The notes below the pieces were generated by a model that was not told the origin of the DNA, did no database searches, and saw nothing but the letters and a program-made list of their open reading frames with translations. The position numbers and the translations under genes are program-made. Below, piece after piece: positions 41,300 through 50,102 of a DNA stretch of 64,000 nt. Position 1 is the stretch's first letter, and each line of letters starts with the position of its first letter. The stretch comes from Myxococcus terminator_A. GTDB taxonomy: Bacteria; Myxococcota; Myxococcia; Myxococcales; Myxococcaceae. The stretch is taken from the NCBI GenBank assembly GCA_049194865.1, contig JBLZWL010000002.1:394193-458192 (forward strand). The letters run 5' to 3'.

Positions 41300-41692
41300 A
41301 TGCCGGATAGACCGATTCCTGGCGCAGCGGTGGACCTGGAGCCCTCCAGCCGCCCGGGCGTGCCGATGGAGAGAGCGCCTCAACCGATGGCGGGGGCGCG
41401 CGTGCCCATCCGTTCGCAGCACTCGGATGTGCGCGTGTTCAAGCACAAGGGGCGTGCCGGGTTCCCCCCGGTGTTCGGCACCGCGCAGCCGCCGCATGGG
41501 CTGAGCGGGTTGCTGCGCAAGGTGGCCTACGGGTACCCGGACCACAAGGCGCGCCACTGGATGCTCTTGCTCCTGGCGGACCGCGTGGACGTCTGGGAGC
41601 ACCGGCTCGCGAGGGTGGCGCCGTGGGCGGTGCCCACCGTCGGGGTGCTCGCGCTCACGGGTGTGGCGTGGCGGAAGTGGGCGCGCGCGTGA
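41300..41692 (+). CDS. Small protein with C-terminal membrane segment
   Basis: A 130-residue protein with a Pro-rich first half and a hydrophobic segment near residues 105-123 followed by an Arg/Lys end. AAGGAG lies at an ideal distance before the ATG at 41300, so the gene is real, and it follows the dehydrogenase by 18 bp. I recognise no domain. Confidence 0.72.
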   Translation: MPDRPIPGAAVDLEPSSRPGVPMERAPQPMAGARVPIRSQHSDVRVFKHKGRAGFPPVFGTAQPPHGLSGLLRKVAYGYPDHKARHWMLLLLADRVDVWEHRLARVAPWAVPTVGVLALTGVAWRKWARA

Positions 41693-41705
41693 GGTGAGGC
41701 GGCTC

Positions 41706-41729
41706 GGCGCCCTGGGGAATGAGGGCGCC
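41706..41729 (+). terminator. Hairpin after the dehydrogenase operon
   Basis: A perfect 8-bp stem (GGCGCCCT with AGGGCGCC) and an 8-nt loop start 14 bp after the upstream stop. There is no T-tract. Confidence 0.45.
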
Positions 41730-41798
41730 GGGGTGGGGGAGACCCGCTGGCGTGGGGATTCAAGCCGGCCTTCCAGGGCACCGGGAGGGCTTCCTGGG

Positions 41799-41830
41799 GG
41801 CCGGAGGTTCGAGTCGAGGCGACTCCGGCC
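41799..41830 (+). promoter_or_regulatory. Leader hairpin before the repeat protein gene
   Basis: A perfect 8-bp stem (GGCCGGAG with CTCCGGCC) and a 16-nt loop end 24 bp before the ATG at 41855. Its function is unknown. Confidence 0.35.
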
Positions 41831-41854
41831 GCGTTCTCTGTGAGGATCTCCACC

Positions 41855-44221
41855 ATGCCGCCCCCGAAGCCGCCTCCCCGACGCTCGTCCTCGAAACCCG
41901 CCCCTCCGACGACCCGTGCGTCGTCCGCGGGGGGAAAGCCCTCGGCGGGGCAAGGCGCGGAGTCCGCGAAGAAGCCCGCACGCAAGCCAGAACCCGCGGC
42001 GGCTCCGAAGGCGCAGGCGAAGCAAGCGGGGACCGCGCAGTCGGCGAAGGCGCAGGCGAAGCAGGCCGCGAACGCGCTGGAGACGAAGGCTCAGGCAAAG
42101 CAGGCCACGAACGTGCAGGAGGCGAAGGCTCAGGCGAAGCAGGCCGAGGAGTCCCCTGCGGCGAAGGCGCAAGTGAAGCAGGCCGCGAATGCTCAGGGCG
42201 TGAAGGCGCAGGCAAAGCAGGCTGCGACTGAGCAATCCGTGAAGGCGCAGGCAAAGCAGGCCGCGACTGAGCAATCCGTGAAGGCACAGGCGAAGCAAGC
42301 CGAGGATGCCCAAGCGGCGAAGGCGCAGTCGAAACAGGCCGAGGATGCCCAAGCGGCGAAGGCACAATCGAAGCAGGCCACGACTGAGCAAACGGCACAG
42401 GCTGAGGAGACTCCGGCCGCGACTGAGCAGGCCGTGAAGATGCAGGCGAAGCAATCCGCGAAGGAGCTGGCCGCGAAAGCCCAGGCAAAACCAGCGGGCA
42501 AAAAACAGATGAGGTCCCCCGAGAGCTCATCCGAGGCCAGGTCATCAGAGAAGTCCGGAGAGGGCGCGCAGGGAGCGCAGGGAGCGCAGGGAGCGCCGCC
42601 TCACGTGAAGTCAGTCGAGGCTCCTCAAGAAGAGAAGTCGGCCGCGAGTCCCTCGCCCGATGCACGCGCGAAGGTCCGTCCCTTGCGTTCGCTCTCGCTG
42701 GTTCCCCCGCTGCGCTCCGACGTGAACAAGGAGGAGTCCGCCGAAGCGCTGACCCTCGCGGAGCCGCCGCCCAGCGAACCCGAAGCTCCTGCTCCTCGGG
42801 TCGAAGCGCGGACGCACACGCGACCGCCGCTGGACGTGGGCGAGCTCGACTCGGAGGTGCTGCCCATCTCCGCCCTCACGCCCATCGAGGGCTCCTTCAC
42901 CGGCGCCCCGCTGCTCGTCCACGCGAGCCCGGAGACGATTCGAACCTGGGGAGTCCTCGGCTCCACCATGGGGCGACTCGTGCCCGGAAAGAGTGAGGGT
43001 GGCTACACCTTCTCCGGCCAGGCCCGGCTATTCCTTCGCGCCGTCCAGCGCGTGGACGAGCCCTCCGTGAGCACGGGCCACTGCTCCGTCGTGCTCCGGA
43101 ACACGACGGGTCGTCCCATCCAGCTCCAGGTCCGAGGCGGCCTCTACTCCAAGTACCTCACGCCTCAATTCCCACGGAACTCACGAGGCGAGCCCTTCAA
43201 CCCGTTGAACCAGAAGTCCCTCGACGTGGACTTCACGAACCTGGTCGACGCGGAGTCCGCGCAGGGCAAGACACCCGACCCCCAGGGCCTGTTCTTCCGA
43301 GGGCCTCAAGCGGTGCTCGCCTCGGGCCTCCTCGACGCCGTCCTCGATGACCGCTCCGAGTCCGAGCGCGAGGCCGTGCCACTCGTCCGTGAGGACCTCG
43401 ACCTGTCCCTCGACGCCGTGCGCCTGGGAACCCGAGGCGCCTTCGAGGGCCGCCTCACCGTGCAACCCGGCGCGACGGTGGTCGTCGTCGATGCGCGTCA
43501 CGAGAAGGGGGGCACGCTGTGCGCCCTCCTGGACTTCACGGCCCTGGACGCGAAGGGACAGGTGGACGTGGGCGCGAGGTTCCGTCTGGCCACCGTGTCC
43601 AGCCCGCATCCGCTCACCCCCGACGAGCTCGCCGCCATCACTCGGAGCGAGCACCCACTGGCCACCATGGGAGACGAGGCCCCGGGCCCGACGGCCTTCC
43701 CTCCGCTCCAGGGCGTGCTCGAAGCGGGCAGCGTCTTCGTCGGTGAGCGCACGCTGCGCCTGTCACCAGGGACGCTCACGGGTGACCTCGTCATGTCCAT
43801 GCCGCGAAGGAGCGCGGGCACCGGGCCCGACGCGCCGACGTTGACGCCGACCTCGGGGACCTCGGCCGCGCGCGCCACGTCCTCTCAAGGCGAGCGGACC
43901 CACGACGGCGCCCGAGGCGTCACCTACCAACTGACCTACACCCTGGAGAACGAAGGACCCGAGCCGCGCGAAGTGGAGCTGCTGCTCACCTCGCCGCGAC
44001 GCCATCCCTCCGAGCGCTTCTTCCCCCAGGCCGGCGTCCTGAACCTGGCGATGAAGGTCGATGACCAGCGGATGGACGTCCGTCTCAACCAGCGCGGAGA
44101 GGGCAGGGTGCTGGCGGTTCTCGAGCTCCCGCCCGAGGGCCGCCGTCAGGTGCGAGTCGAGTGGACCCACCTGGGGGGAACCTTCCCGCCCGCGGGCCTC
44201 GAGCTGCGTGCACGGCGCTGA
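41855..44221 (+). CDS. Large protein with 13-residue tandem repeats and a C-terminal DUF3370-like region
   Basis: A 788-residue protein. Residues about 52-220 are about 13 tandem copies of a 13-residue unit, K-A-Q-A-K-Q-A-x-x-x-Q-x-A, which should form a charged helix. A short GAQ run follows near 238-246. Residues about 330-788 form a beta-rich region that resembles DUF3370 of cyanobacteria (LTPIEGSF, WGVLGSTMGRLVPG, YTFSGQARLFLRAVQRV); I have not confirmed this. No signal peptide is seen. GAGG lies 8 bp before the ATG at 41855, which I prefer to a GTG 15 bp upstream. Confidence 0.82.
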   Translation: MPPPKPPPRRSSSKPAPPTTRASSAGGKPSAGQGAESAKKPARKPEPAAAPKAQAKQAGTAQSAKAQAKQAANALETKAQAKQATNVQEAKAQAKQAEESPAAKAQVKQAANAQGVKAQAKQAATEQSVKAQAKQAATEQSVKAQAKQAEDAQAAKAQSKQAEDAQAAKAQSKQATTEQTAQAEETPAATEQAVKMQAKQSAKELAAKAQAKPAGKKQMRSPESSSEARSSEKSGEGAQGAQGAQGAPPHVKSVEAPQEEKSAASPSPDARAKVRPLRSLSLVPPLRSDVNKEESAEALTLAEPPPSEPEAPAPRVEARTHTRPPLDVGELDSEVLPISALTPIEGSFTGAPLLVHASPETIRTWGVLGSTMGRLVPGKSEGGYTFSGQARLFLRAVQRVDEPSVSTGHCSVVLRNTTGRPIQLQVRGGLYSKYLTPQFPRNSRGEPFNPLNQKSLDVDFTNLVDAESAQGKTPDPQGLFFRGPQAVLASGLLDAVLDDRSESEREAVPLVREDLDLSLDAVRLGTRGAFEGRLTVQPGATVVVVDARHEKGGTLCALLDFTALDAKGQVDVGARFRLATVSSPHPLTPDELAAITRSEHPLATMGDEAPGPTAFPPLQGVLEAGSVFVGERTLRLSPGTLTGDLVMSMPRRSAGTGPDAPTLTPTSGTSAARATSSQGERTHDGARGVTYQLTYTLENEGPEPREVELLLTSPRRHPSERFFPQAGVLNLAMKVDDQRMDVRLNQRGEGRVLAVLELPPEGRRQVRVEWTHLGGTFPPAGLELRARR
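42008..42514 (+). repeat. About thirteen 39-bp coding repeats
   Basis: 39-bp units encode the 13-residue repeat. Units 6 and 7 encode identical peptides (KAQAKQAATEQSV). Units 8 and 9 differ at one residue, which suggests recent unit duplication. The last three units are degenerate. Confidence 0.8.
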
Positions 44222-44312
44222 GAGCCGCTGCTGTCCGGGGGAGAAGGGCGACCCGCGAGCCCGCATGGAGCCCGCGTGTCTGCCCGCCTTGATTGCCATT
44301 GAGGACAACGGC

Positions 44313-45590
44313 TCAGGGTAGAGCCGTGGCCGTTGAACCCTGACGTATCTGTTGATGCCGGATGGGAATCAGCAGGACGAGGAAGGCCACGGACAGCGCG
44401 GCGCCGAGCAGGAAGACAGGCGCATAGCCAAGTCCAAGCCCGTGAATCGGGTCCGCGAGCCACCCCGCGAGCGGCGCGGCGGGGGCCTTGCCCCAGACCT
44501 CCAGGCTGGCCAGCAGCGTGTAGTGCGTAGCGCCGATGCGACGGTCCACGCGCGACATCATGAACGCGAACATCACCGTCGTGAGGGCGCCGCCCACCAG
44601 CTCCTCCGCGAGCGTGACGCCGATGACGCCTCCGTCGCTGACTCCGTGCGTCGCCAGCCACCAGCGGCCCATGAGCGGCAGCACGCGCAGGGAGGCCGTG
44701 AGCGTCAAGGCCCCGACGATGGGCAGCCTCGTGGCGAGCAGTCCTCCACCGACGGAGCCGAGGATGGAGGCCACGTTCCCCCACGTCCCCACCCACTGGC
44801 CTATCTGCCAGGCGGGGATGCCCGAGTCGACGAGGAAGGGCTTGTAGAGCACGTCCGCCATCGTCTCGCCGAACTTGTACGTGCCGATGAAGAGCAGCAC
44901 CCAGACGGTGCCCGGCTTCGTCATCACCGAGGCGAGGCGCTCCCTCAGTTGCCGCCAGTTCAGCCTCGACTCCGGGACGGACGCGGTGTCGCGCCCGCTG
45001 ACGTCCTCACGGGGAGGTGGCTCGCGGGTGAGCAGGGTCACCACGAGCGCGCCCGCGCACAGCGCGGCCATGCCCAGGAACAGCCCGGACCAGCCAATGG
45101 ACTTGCTGGCCCACACCAGCAGCCCGCCGCCGGTGAGCATCCCCAGCTTGTAGCCCACCACCTGCACGGAGTTGCCCAGGCCCAGCTCCTCCGGCTTCAG
45201 CATGTCCACCGCGAGCCCATCCACCGCGATGTCCTGCGTGGCGGCGAAGAGGTTCATCACCAGGATGAGCCCGAGGAGGACTTTCAGCGAGGCCCCGTCG
45301 GAGACCAGCATCCCCGCCGCCGCGCAGGTGAGCGTCAGGCCCGCCTGCATGGGGAGAATCCAGGACCTGCGACGTCCGAAACGCGCGGAGTGATATCGGT
45401 CCACCAGCGGCGCCCAGAGCGCCTTGAGCCCCCAGGGCAGCGCGAGCACCCCGGCGAAGCCCAACGCGGTGAGCGATACACCCTGCTCCCGCAGATACAC
45501 GGGCAGCGCGGTGGCCTGGAACCCGAAGGGCAGGCCCTGCACGAAGTAGAGGACGCCGAGCAGCGCGAGCCGGGAGGCGGGGATTCTCAT
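44313..45590 (-). CDS. AmpG-like MFS permease
   Basis: This 425-residue major-facilitator protein with 12 helices resembles AmpG and the acetyl-CoA transporter-like branch. Signatures are the helix-1 motif LYFVQGLPFGFQATALPVYLR, LKALWAPLVDRY, and ATQDIAVDGLAVDML with acidic residues in the membrane. AmpG takes up anhydro-muropeptides during cell-wall recycling, so a murein or sugar-peptide substrate is possible. No recycling enzyme is next to it. Confidence 0.85.
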   Translation of the reverse strand: MRIPASRLALLGVLYFVQGLPFGFQATALPVYLREQGVSLTALGFAGVLALPWGLKALWAPLVDRYHSARFGRRRSWILPMQAGLTLTCAAAGMLVSDGASLKVLLGLILVMNLFAATQDIAVDGLAVDMLKPEELGLGNSVQVVGYKLGMLTGGGLLVWASKSIGWSGLFLGMAALCAGALVVTLLTREPPPREDVSGRDTASVPESRLNWRQLRERLASVMTKPGTVWVLLFIGTYKFGETMADVLYKPFLVDSGIPAWQIGQWVGTWGNVASILGSVGGGLLATRLPIVGALTLTASLRVLPLMGRWWLATHGVSDGGVIGVTLAEELVGGALTTVMFAFMMSRVDRRIGATHYTLLASLEVWGKAPAAPLAGWLADPIHGLGLGYAPVFLLGAALSVAFLVLLIPIRHQQIRQGSTATALP

Positions 45591-45774
45591 GGGCGCCGAC
45601 GAGCATAGGGCCTCCAGGCTCCGGAACCCGCCGACCCGCCTCAGCCCCGGTGAGTCATTTCAAACGGGCTTGTCTCGTTTCTTGAGACTTGAAGTGTTTG
45701 ACAACACGCGCTCTCAGTAGAATCGTGCCGCCCCTCTCAATTCCAATCACTGGAATCACATTCGAGGAACTTGC

Positions 45775-46179
45775 ATGGGTTTGCCGGAGCGGAAGGCCAT
45801 CGCGCTGTATCAGCAGAACGTCTTCCCGAAGTGGCAGCAGAGGTTCAACGAGCTGGTCGGCGCGCCCGTCGAGTTCGAGGTGGAGTGGAACACCCTGGGG
45901 CGGGAAGGGGCGGCGGAAATCTTCGAGAAGGGTTTCAACGTCATCTACTTCGAGCCGGTGGTGCTGGCCATCCAGCAGATCGCCGTGGATGACTTCTCCA
46001 AGCAGGCCGTGCGGGACGGCTTCAAGAAGTACTTCATCAGCGGCGCCGAGCCCGCGGACAACGTCTTCTACCGCTTCCAGGACAAGACGCTGTTCTACCG
46101 GTACGGCTTCAGCAACCTCGAGAACTACACCCACGAGCGGGTCCAGCGCCTGGTGCAGTTGTTCGAGAAGAATCTCTAA
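45775..46179 (+). CDS. Tandem paralogue 1, 134 residues, unknown function
   Basis: This small soluble protein and the next one are the same length, align without gaps and are about 65 percent identical by my hand count. The longest shared run is IAVDDFSKQA with DGFKKYF, and both start MGLxERKAIA and end LFEKNL. GAGG lies 7 bp before the ATG. Upstream there is an inverted repeat ATTCCA with TGGAAT (45740-45756) and another, GTCTC with GAGAC (45672-45688). I recognise no family. Confidence 0.82.
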   Translation: MGLPERKAIALYQQNVFPKWQQRFNELVGAPVEFEVEWNTLGREGAAEIFEKGFNVIYFEPVVLAIQQIAVDDFSKQAVRDGFKKYFISGAEPADNVFYRFQDKTLFYRYGFSNLENYTHERVQRLVQLFEKNL

Positions 46180-46202
46180 CCGACATCCGGGGGCAGACCA
46201 TC

Positions 46203-46607
46203 ATGGGACTGGCAGAGCGCAAGGCCATCGCGAACTACAAGCAGAACGTCTTCCCCGTCTGGCAGAAGAAGCTCGACGACCTCCTGGGGTATCACCTGGA
46301 GATGGAAGTGGAGTGGGACACGCTGGGCGAGGAGGGGATGGCCCATGCATTCGAAGAGAGCTTCAACCTCATCTACTTCCAGCCGGTGGAGCTGGCCATC
46401 GAGGCCATCGCCGTGGATGACTTCTCCAAGCAGGCCCTGAAGGACGGCTTCAAGAAGTACTTCGTCAGCGGCATCGAGCCGGAGGACCGGGAGTTCTACC
46501 GCTTCGCCGACAAGACGCTGTCGTACCGGCACAACTTCAGCGGCGGCGAGAACGACCTCCCGGACCGCAGGGACCGCATCGTGGGTCTCTTCGAGAAGAA
46601 CCTCTGA
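46203..46607 (+). CDS. Tandem paralogue 2, 134 residues, unknown function
   Basis: This is the second copy of the tandem pair, 23 bp after the first and so in one transcript. The differences are concentrated in residues 19-32 and in the C-terminal 25, while the core IAVDDFSKQA and FYRF are unchanged. Both copies are intact, so both are probably used. A long hairpin (46628-46660) follows. Confidence 0.82.
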   Translation: MGLAERKAIANYKQNVFPVWQKKLDDLLGYHLEMEVEWDTLGEEGMAHAFEESFNLIYFQPVELAIEAIAVDDFSKQALKDGFKKYFVSGIEPEDREFYRFADKTLSYRHNFSGGENDLPDRRDRIVGLFEKNL

Positions 46608-46627
46608 CGAAGTCGGATGGCTTCACG

Positions 46628-46660
46628 ACGTCGGAGGCGCGAGTCGAGCGCCTCCGACGT
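46628..46660. terminator. Strong hairpin between convergent genes
   Basis: A perfect 13-bp stem (ACGTCGGAGGCGC with its complement) and a 7-nt loop lie between the paralogue pair and the aminotransferase. There is no T-tract. A second perfect 12-bp palindrome, CCTGACGTCAGG (46663-46674), abuts it and covers the aminotransferase stop. Confidence 0.65.
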
Positions 46661-46669
46661 GGCCTGACG

Positions 46670-47935
46670 TCAGGTGCGGCTGTGCTTCAACACCATGGCC
46701 TCCAGCCGCGTCAGGGCCTTCTCCAGCACCTCCATGGACGGCCCGAAGGACAGGCGCACGTAGCTGCGGAAGCGGGACGGCCGCGCGCGGCGCTTGCCCG
46801 GATTCACGTCAAAGAACTCGCCCGGCACGGTGATGATCTTCTGCTCCAGCGCGGCGCGGAAGAAGCCCATGCCGTCGTTGAGCGGCGCGGGCAGGCCTGA
46901 CAGGTTTCCCCAGACGTAGAACGTCCCGTCCGGCGCGCGGTCCGTGCGGATGCCCAGCCGCTCCAGGCGCGAGTGGAACTTGTCGCGCTTCTCGCGGAAG
47001 GCCGTGTGGATGGCCAGCGTCTCCGCGATGACAGGCTCCTCCTGGAGCAGGGGGATGGCGGCGCGCTGCAACGGCCGGCTGCCACCACCGTCCAGGAAGC
47101 TGCCCGCGCTGGAGACGGCCTCAATGACTTGCTTGGGCCCCACCGTCCACGTCATGCGCCAGCCCGGGTAGCGCCAGTTCTTGGTGAAGCCGTCGAAGAG
47201 GACGATGGGGTCCTTGTTCACGTCCTCCACGTAGCGTGCGGCGCTCTCCACCGGCAGGTGTCCGGGGCGGCCGGTCCAGATGTAGTGCGAATAGAACTCG
47301 TCGATGAGCAGCACGCACTCCTGCTCTCGCGCCACGCCCACCCACCGCGCCAGCTCGTCTCCCTGCACCAGCTTGCCGGTGGGGTTGCATGGGTTGGAGA
47401 AGAGCAGCGCGGACAGGCCGCGGCCCTGCACCTCGCGACGCAGGTCCTCGTGGGTGAAGGCGTAGCCGCGATCTCCCTCCAGGAGGATGGGGATGGCGGT
47501 GAACGCCTTGAAGACGTCCAGCAGCTCCTCGTAGGCCGTGTAGTCCGGCAGGAAGTGGCCCAGGTTGATGGAGCCCAGGCTCGCCGCCGCGCGAGTGAGG
47601 GCCGCGCGCCCTCCGCCGGACAAGCACACGTTCTCCGCGCTGTACTGGCTGGGCAGGCCCCGGCGGTAGAGGCGGTTGTAGAGACTGGCGATGGCCTCGC
47701 GCACGTCCCACAGCCCCGCCACCGGGGCGTACTCCATGTCGGCCACGTCGATGTTCACCGTGCTCAGGCGCGCCGGAGCGCCGGGCAGGTCTCCCGTCTC
47801 CGGCTGCCCCTGGCCCAGGTTGCACCAGTCGGGGTCGCTGGAGCGATAGCCTCGGCGCGTGGCCTCGGCGGTGACGTAGATGACGCCCGTGCGAGGCACG
47901 GAGCGGAATGCGGGAATCGTGACGTCGTCGCTCAC
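46670..47935 (-). CDS. PLP-dependent class I/II aminotransferase
   Basis: A 421-residue fold-type I enzyme. It has a Gly-rich PLP-phosphate segment LSGGGRAALT, SNPCNPTGK, the Asp-x-x-Tyr-like LLIDEFYSHY, and the Schiff-base Lys in DGFTKNWRYPGWRMTW, then SFGPS near the end. I prefer the GTG at 47935 (MSDDVTIPAF) to an upstream TTG at 47974, which would add a basic 13-residue tail. Its amino-acid substrate is not evident. Confidence 0.88.
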   Translation of the reverse strand: MSDDVTIPAFRSVPRTGVIYVTAEATRRGYRSSDPDWCNLGQGQPETGDLPGAPARLSTVNIDVADMEYAPVAGLWDVREAIASLYNRLYRRGLPSQYSAENVCLSGGGRAALTRAAASLGSINLGHFLPDYTAYEELLDVFKAFTAIPILLEGDRGYAFTHEDLRREVQGRGLSALLFSNPCNPTGKLVQGDELARWVGVAREQECVLLIDEFYSHYIWTGRPGHLPVESAARYVEDVNKDPIVLFDGFTKNWRYPGWRMTWTVGPKQVIEAVSSAGSFLDGGGSRPLQRAAIPLLQEEPVIAETLAIHTAFREKRDKFHSRLERLGIRTDRAPDGTFYVWGNLSGLPAPLNDGMGFFRAALEQKIITVPGEFFDVNPGKRRARPSRFRSYVRLSFGPSMEVLEKALTRLEAMVLKHSRT

Positions 47936-47981
47936 GGCCGGGAACCCTAGCGGAAAGCGACGACGCGCGCGCAAGCCCTCG

Positions 47982-48788
47982 CTACCGGAGGATGGGCACC
48001 GTCACCGACGAGTGGTCATCCACCGTCACCTCCACCTTGCCCAGACGCCACAGGCCGGGCTGGAAGTCCGCCTTCACGTAGCGCCCGTCCGACGTCTCCA
48101 GGATGGCCGTGCCCTCCTTGGGGAGGTACTCGCCCACCTCGTAGTGGAGCTCCTGGAGCGTGATCTTGTCCACGCCCTCCGGGCCCGTGAGCTCTCCCTC
48201 ACCGTCGAGCACCAGCGAGGACCCGCCCAACAGCGGCATGCCCGCGCGCTTGCCCACCCGCGCGTCCACGCGCAGCGTGTGGCCCGGACGTCCCGGGACG
48301 TCGCCGGCCGCCTTCGCCCAGACGCTCGTCTGGTCTCCACAGGTGCCGTAGCCGACCTCCGCGGGCAGCACCGCGCCGTCCACGCGCAGCTGGCGCAGGT
48401 CCACGGACACGTCCATCCGGTCCTGGCCGCCGCTGTACTTGAAGAAGGCGCGGCCCTCGAGGCGCAGGCCGTGAACCTCGCAGTTCGGCCCGTTGAAGGA
48501 GAGCACCACGCCGTCCGTCACCGCGTCGAACTGCTCCAGCGTGGCGGTGGCGCACGCCAGCCGCGTGCTCACGTCCGGCACCGCGACATTCAGGAAGGCG
48601 CGGCGCGGCTCGCCGCACGTGTACACGGGCATGAAGCCGAGCACCTCCAGCGCGCCCCGCGTCAGGTGCCCCGCGGCGACGACCCGCTCCACTCGAGCCT
48701 TGGCGGCGTCAATCACTTCGTCCGGAGGCGCACCACCGCCACACGCGGAGAGCAGGAGGCAGAGAGAGAGGCCAATGAGGGTTCGCAC
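47982..48788 (-). CDS. Predicted lipoprotein, unknown function
   Basis: A 268-residue exported protein with lipobox LLSAC giving Cys 16, followed by a Gly/Pro linker and a beta-rich body with five or six more Cys that could pair in the envelope. I chose the GTG at 48788, with GGAG 8 bp upstream; the longer reading lacks a signal peptide. No family is recognised. Confidence 0.75.
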   Translation of the reverse strand: MRTLIGLSLCLLLSACGGGAPPDEVIDAAKARVERVVAAGHLTRGALEVLGFMPVYTCGEPRRAFLNVAVPDVSTRLACATATLEQFDAVTDGVVLSFNGPNCEVHGLRLEGRAFFKYSGGQDRMDVSVDLRQLRVDGAVLPAEVGYGTCGDQTSVWAKAAGDVPGRPGHTLRVDARVGKRAGMPLLGGSSLVLDGEGELTGPEGVDKITLQELHYEVGEYLPKEGTAILETSDGRYVKADFQPGLWRLGKVEVTVDDHSSVTVPILR

Positions 48789-48964
48789 GGGGACGTCTCC
48801 AAGGATGCCCGGACCGCTTCGTCGCGGCGGGGTGCGCCCTGATACAGCAACCCTCGTGCCCCTCGCCAACACCGCGAAAACAGGCACAAAGACTCTCTAG
48901 AGCCCGCTGGGAGCGTATAGCGCCGTGCACACTCACGGCGCCTTCGCCCCGGGTGTCAGGGGCC

Positions 48965-49441
48965 TCAGCTCTCCAGTGACGCGCGCAGGAACCAGACGTG
49001 CTTCTCGAACTCCACGATGATGCCCGTGGCCAGGTCCTCGGAGTCCGCGTCATCCACTTCGCCAAAGAGCTTGCGGCTGTCGCGCAGGCCGTCCAGGTAG
49101 ACCTCGATGCGCTCCGCGAGCAGCTTCACGTGCTCCATGTCGCGCGTCGTCTCCTGCGGGTACTCAGGCAGCCGGCTGGCCTTGCCCACGTGACGGCTGG
49201 TGCCGAACGCCTTGCCTCCGAGCGTGACGGCGCGCTCGGCGATGGAGTCGTTGTGATTGGCGAGGCTGACGGCGAAGGTCTCGAACAGCGGGTGCAGCGC
49301 CGCGAACTGCGGGCCCTTGATGTTCCAGTGGGCCACCTTGATTTGCGAGTGCAAATCCAGCCCATCCGCCAGGCGGGCGTTGAGCGATTCGACGAGGGTG
49401 GCGCGGGTCTTCTCGGGGAGGGGGCTGGGGCTGCGGTACAT
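48965..49441 (-). CDS. dps: Dps-family DNA-binding ferritin-like protein
   Basis: Dps forms a 12-mer that oxidises and stores Fe2+ using H2O2 and protects DNA. The 158-residue protein shows KVAHWNIKGPQF with the ferroxidase His, LFETFAVSLANHNDSIAERA with the acidic ligands, and a C-terminal FLRASLES typical of the family. AAAGGAAG lies 7 bp before the ATG at 49441. It follows ahpD by 130 bp on the same strand with a hairpin between, so it is probably a separate but related peroxide-stress gene. Confidence 0.94.
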   Translation of the reverse strand: MYRSPSPLPEKTRATLVESLNARLADGLDLHSQIKVAHWNIKGPQFAALHPLFETFAVSLANHNDSIAERAVTLGGKAFGTSRHVGKASRLPEYPQETTRDMEHVKLLAERIEVYLDGLRDSRKLFGEVDDADSEDLATGIIVEFEKHVWFLRASLES

Positions 49442-49505
49442 AAGTGACTTCCTTTCGTTCTTATCTGTGTGGATGCTCATTGGATGCACGGCGCCCGCAA
49501 ATGGA

Positions 49506-49535
49506 GCGCCCCCCGGTGTTTCCACCGGAGGGCGC
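49506..49535 (-). terminator. Hairpin after ahpD
   Basis: A 13-bp stem with one C-A mismatch (GCGCCC.. with ..GGGCGC) and a 4-nt loop lie just past the ahpD stop. There is a weak T-run on the minus strand. Confidence 0.5.
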
Positions 49536-49571
49536 GGGTGAAGCACGTCGAATGACTCGCGGGTGCGAGGC

Positions 49572-50096
49572 TTAGGACTCCAGGCCCACCGCCGCGGCGT
49601 GGATGACCGAAGCGACTCGCACCGCGTCGTGCACCTGGTCCTCGGAGAGGCCGCCCTCGAGGACGACCTTCTCGTGGGACTGCATGCACATCTCGCAGCC
49701 GTTGATGGCGCTGACCGCGAGGCAGACCAGCTCGAAGTCCACCTTGTTGGTCAGCACCTGCGCGAGCCTGTTCATCCGCAGCCCGGCGCGCTTGGTCGAG
49801 TACGACTCTTTCCCGATCATGTGCCGGAAGCGGTAGTAGACGTTGTTCATCGCCATCAGCGACGCCGCAGCACGCGCGTCCTCGATGATGGGCTCGGGGT
49901 TCGCGAGTGCCTTCCGCGCCTCGTTGAGCATCGCTTCCTTCAGCCGGTCATTCCGAACGGCGTAGGCCGACGCGACAGCCACGCCCCAGCGCTGCTCGGG
50001 GGTGAGGCTGCCACCTTCCAGGACTGCCTGGAGGTTGAGGCGGGTGTCCTTGTGGGCGTCCGCGAGTTCAGAGCGGACGACTTCGAGCGAGGCCAT
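49572..50096 (-). CDS. ahpD: Alkyl hydroperoxide reductase AhpD
   Basis: AhpD re-reduces AhpC in bacteria that lack AhpF. The 174-residue protein has the CxxC...His motif as Cys 134, Cys 137 and His 141 (NGCEMCMQSHE) in a carboxymuconolactone-decarboxylase fold. It starts 6 bp after the ahpC stop. The pair resembles the AhpC-AhpD system known from Mycobacterium. Confidence 0.95.
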   Translation of the reverse strand: MASLEVVRSELADAHKDTRLNLQAVLEGGSLTPEQRWGVAVASAYAVRNDRLKEAMLNEARKALANPEPIIEDARAAASLMAMNNVYYRFRHMIGKESYSTKRAGLRMNRLAQVLTNKVDFELVCLAVSAINGCEMCMQSHEKVVLEGGLSEDQVHDAVRVASVIHAAAVGLES

Positions 50097-50102
50097 GACG
50101 CG

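Noticed and set aside
41799..41830. tRNA T-arm-like GGTTCGAGTC
   Set aside because: No acceptor, D-arm or anticodon stem can be built around it; it is a leader hairpin.
41120..42454. Leu-rich repeat-like protein on the minus strand
   Set aside because: It is the reverse reading of the 39-bp coding repeats; the plus-strand frame has the ribosome site and a folded C-terminal domain.
42008..42514. CRISPR array
   Set aside because: The 39-bp repeats are direct and in frame with no spacers, so they are coding repeats.
45698..45723. TTGACA and TAGAAT as a promoter for the tandem paralogues
   Set aside because: The two hexamers are only 14 bp apart, too short for a normal sigma-70 promoter, so I did not list it.
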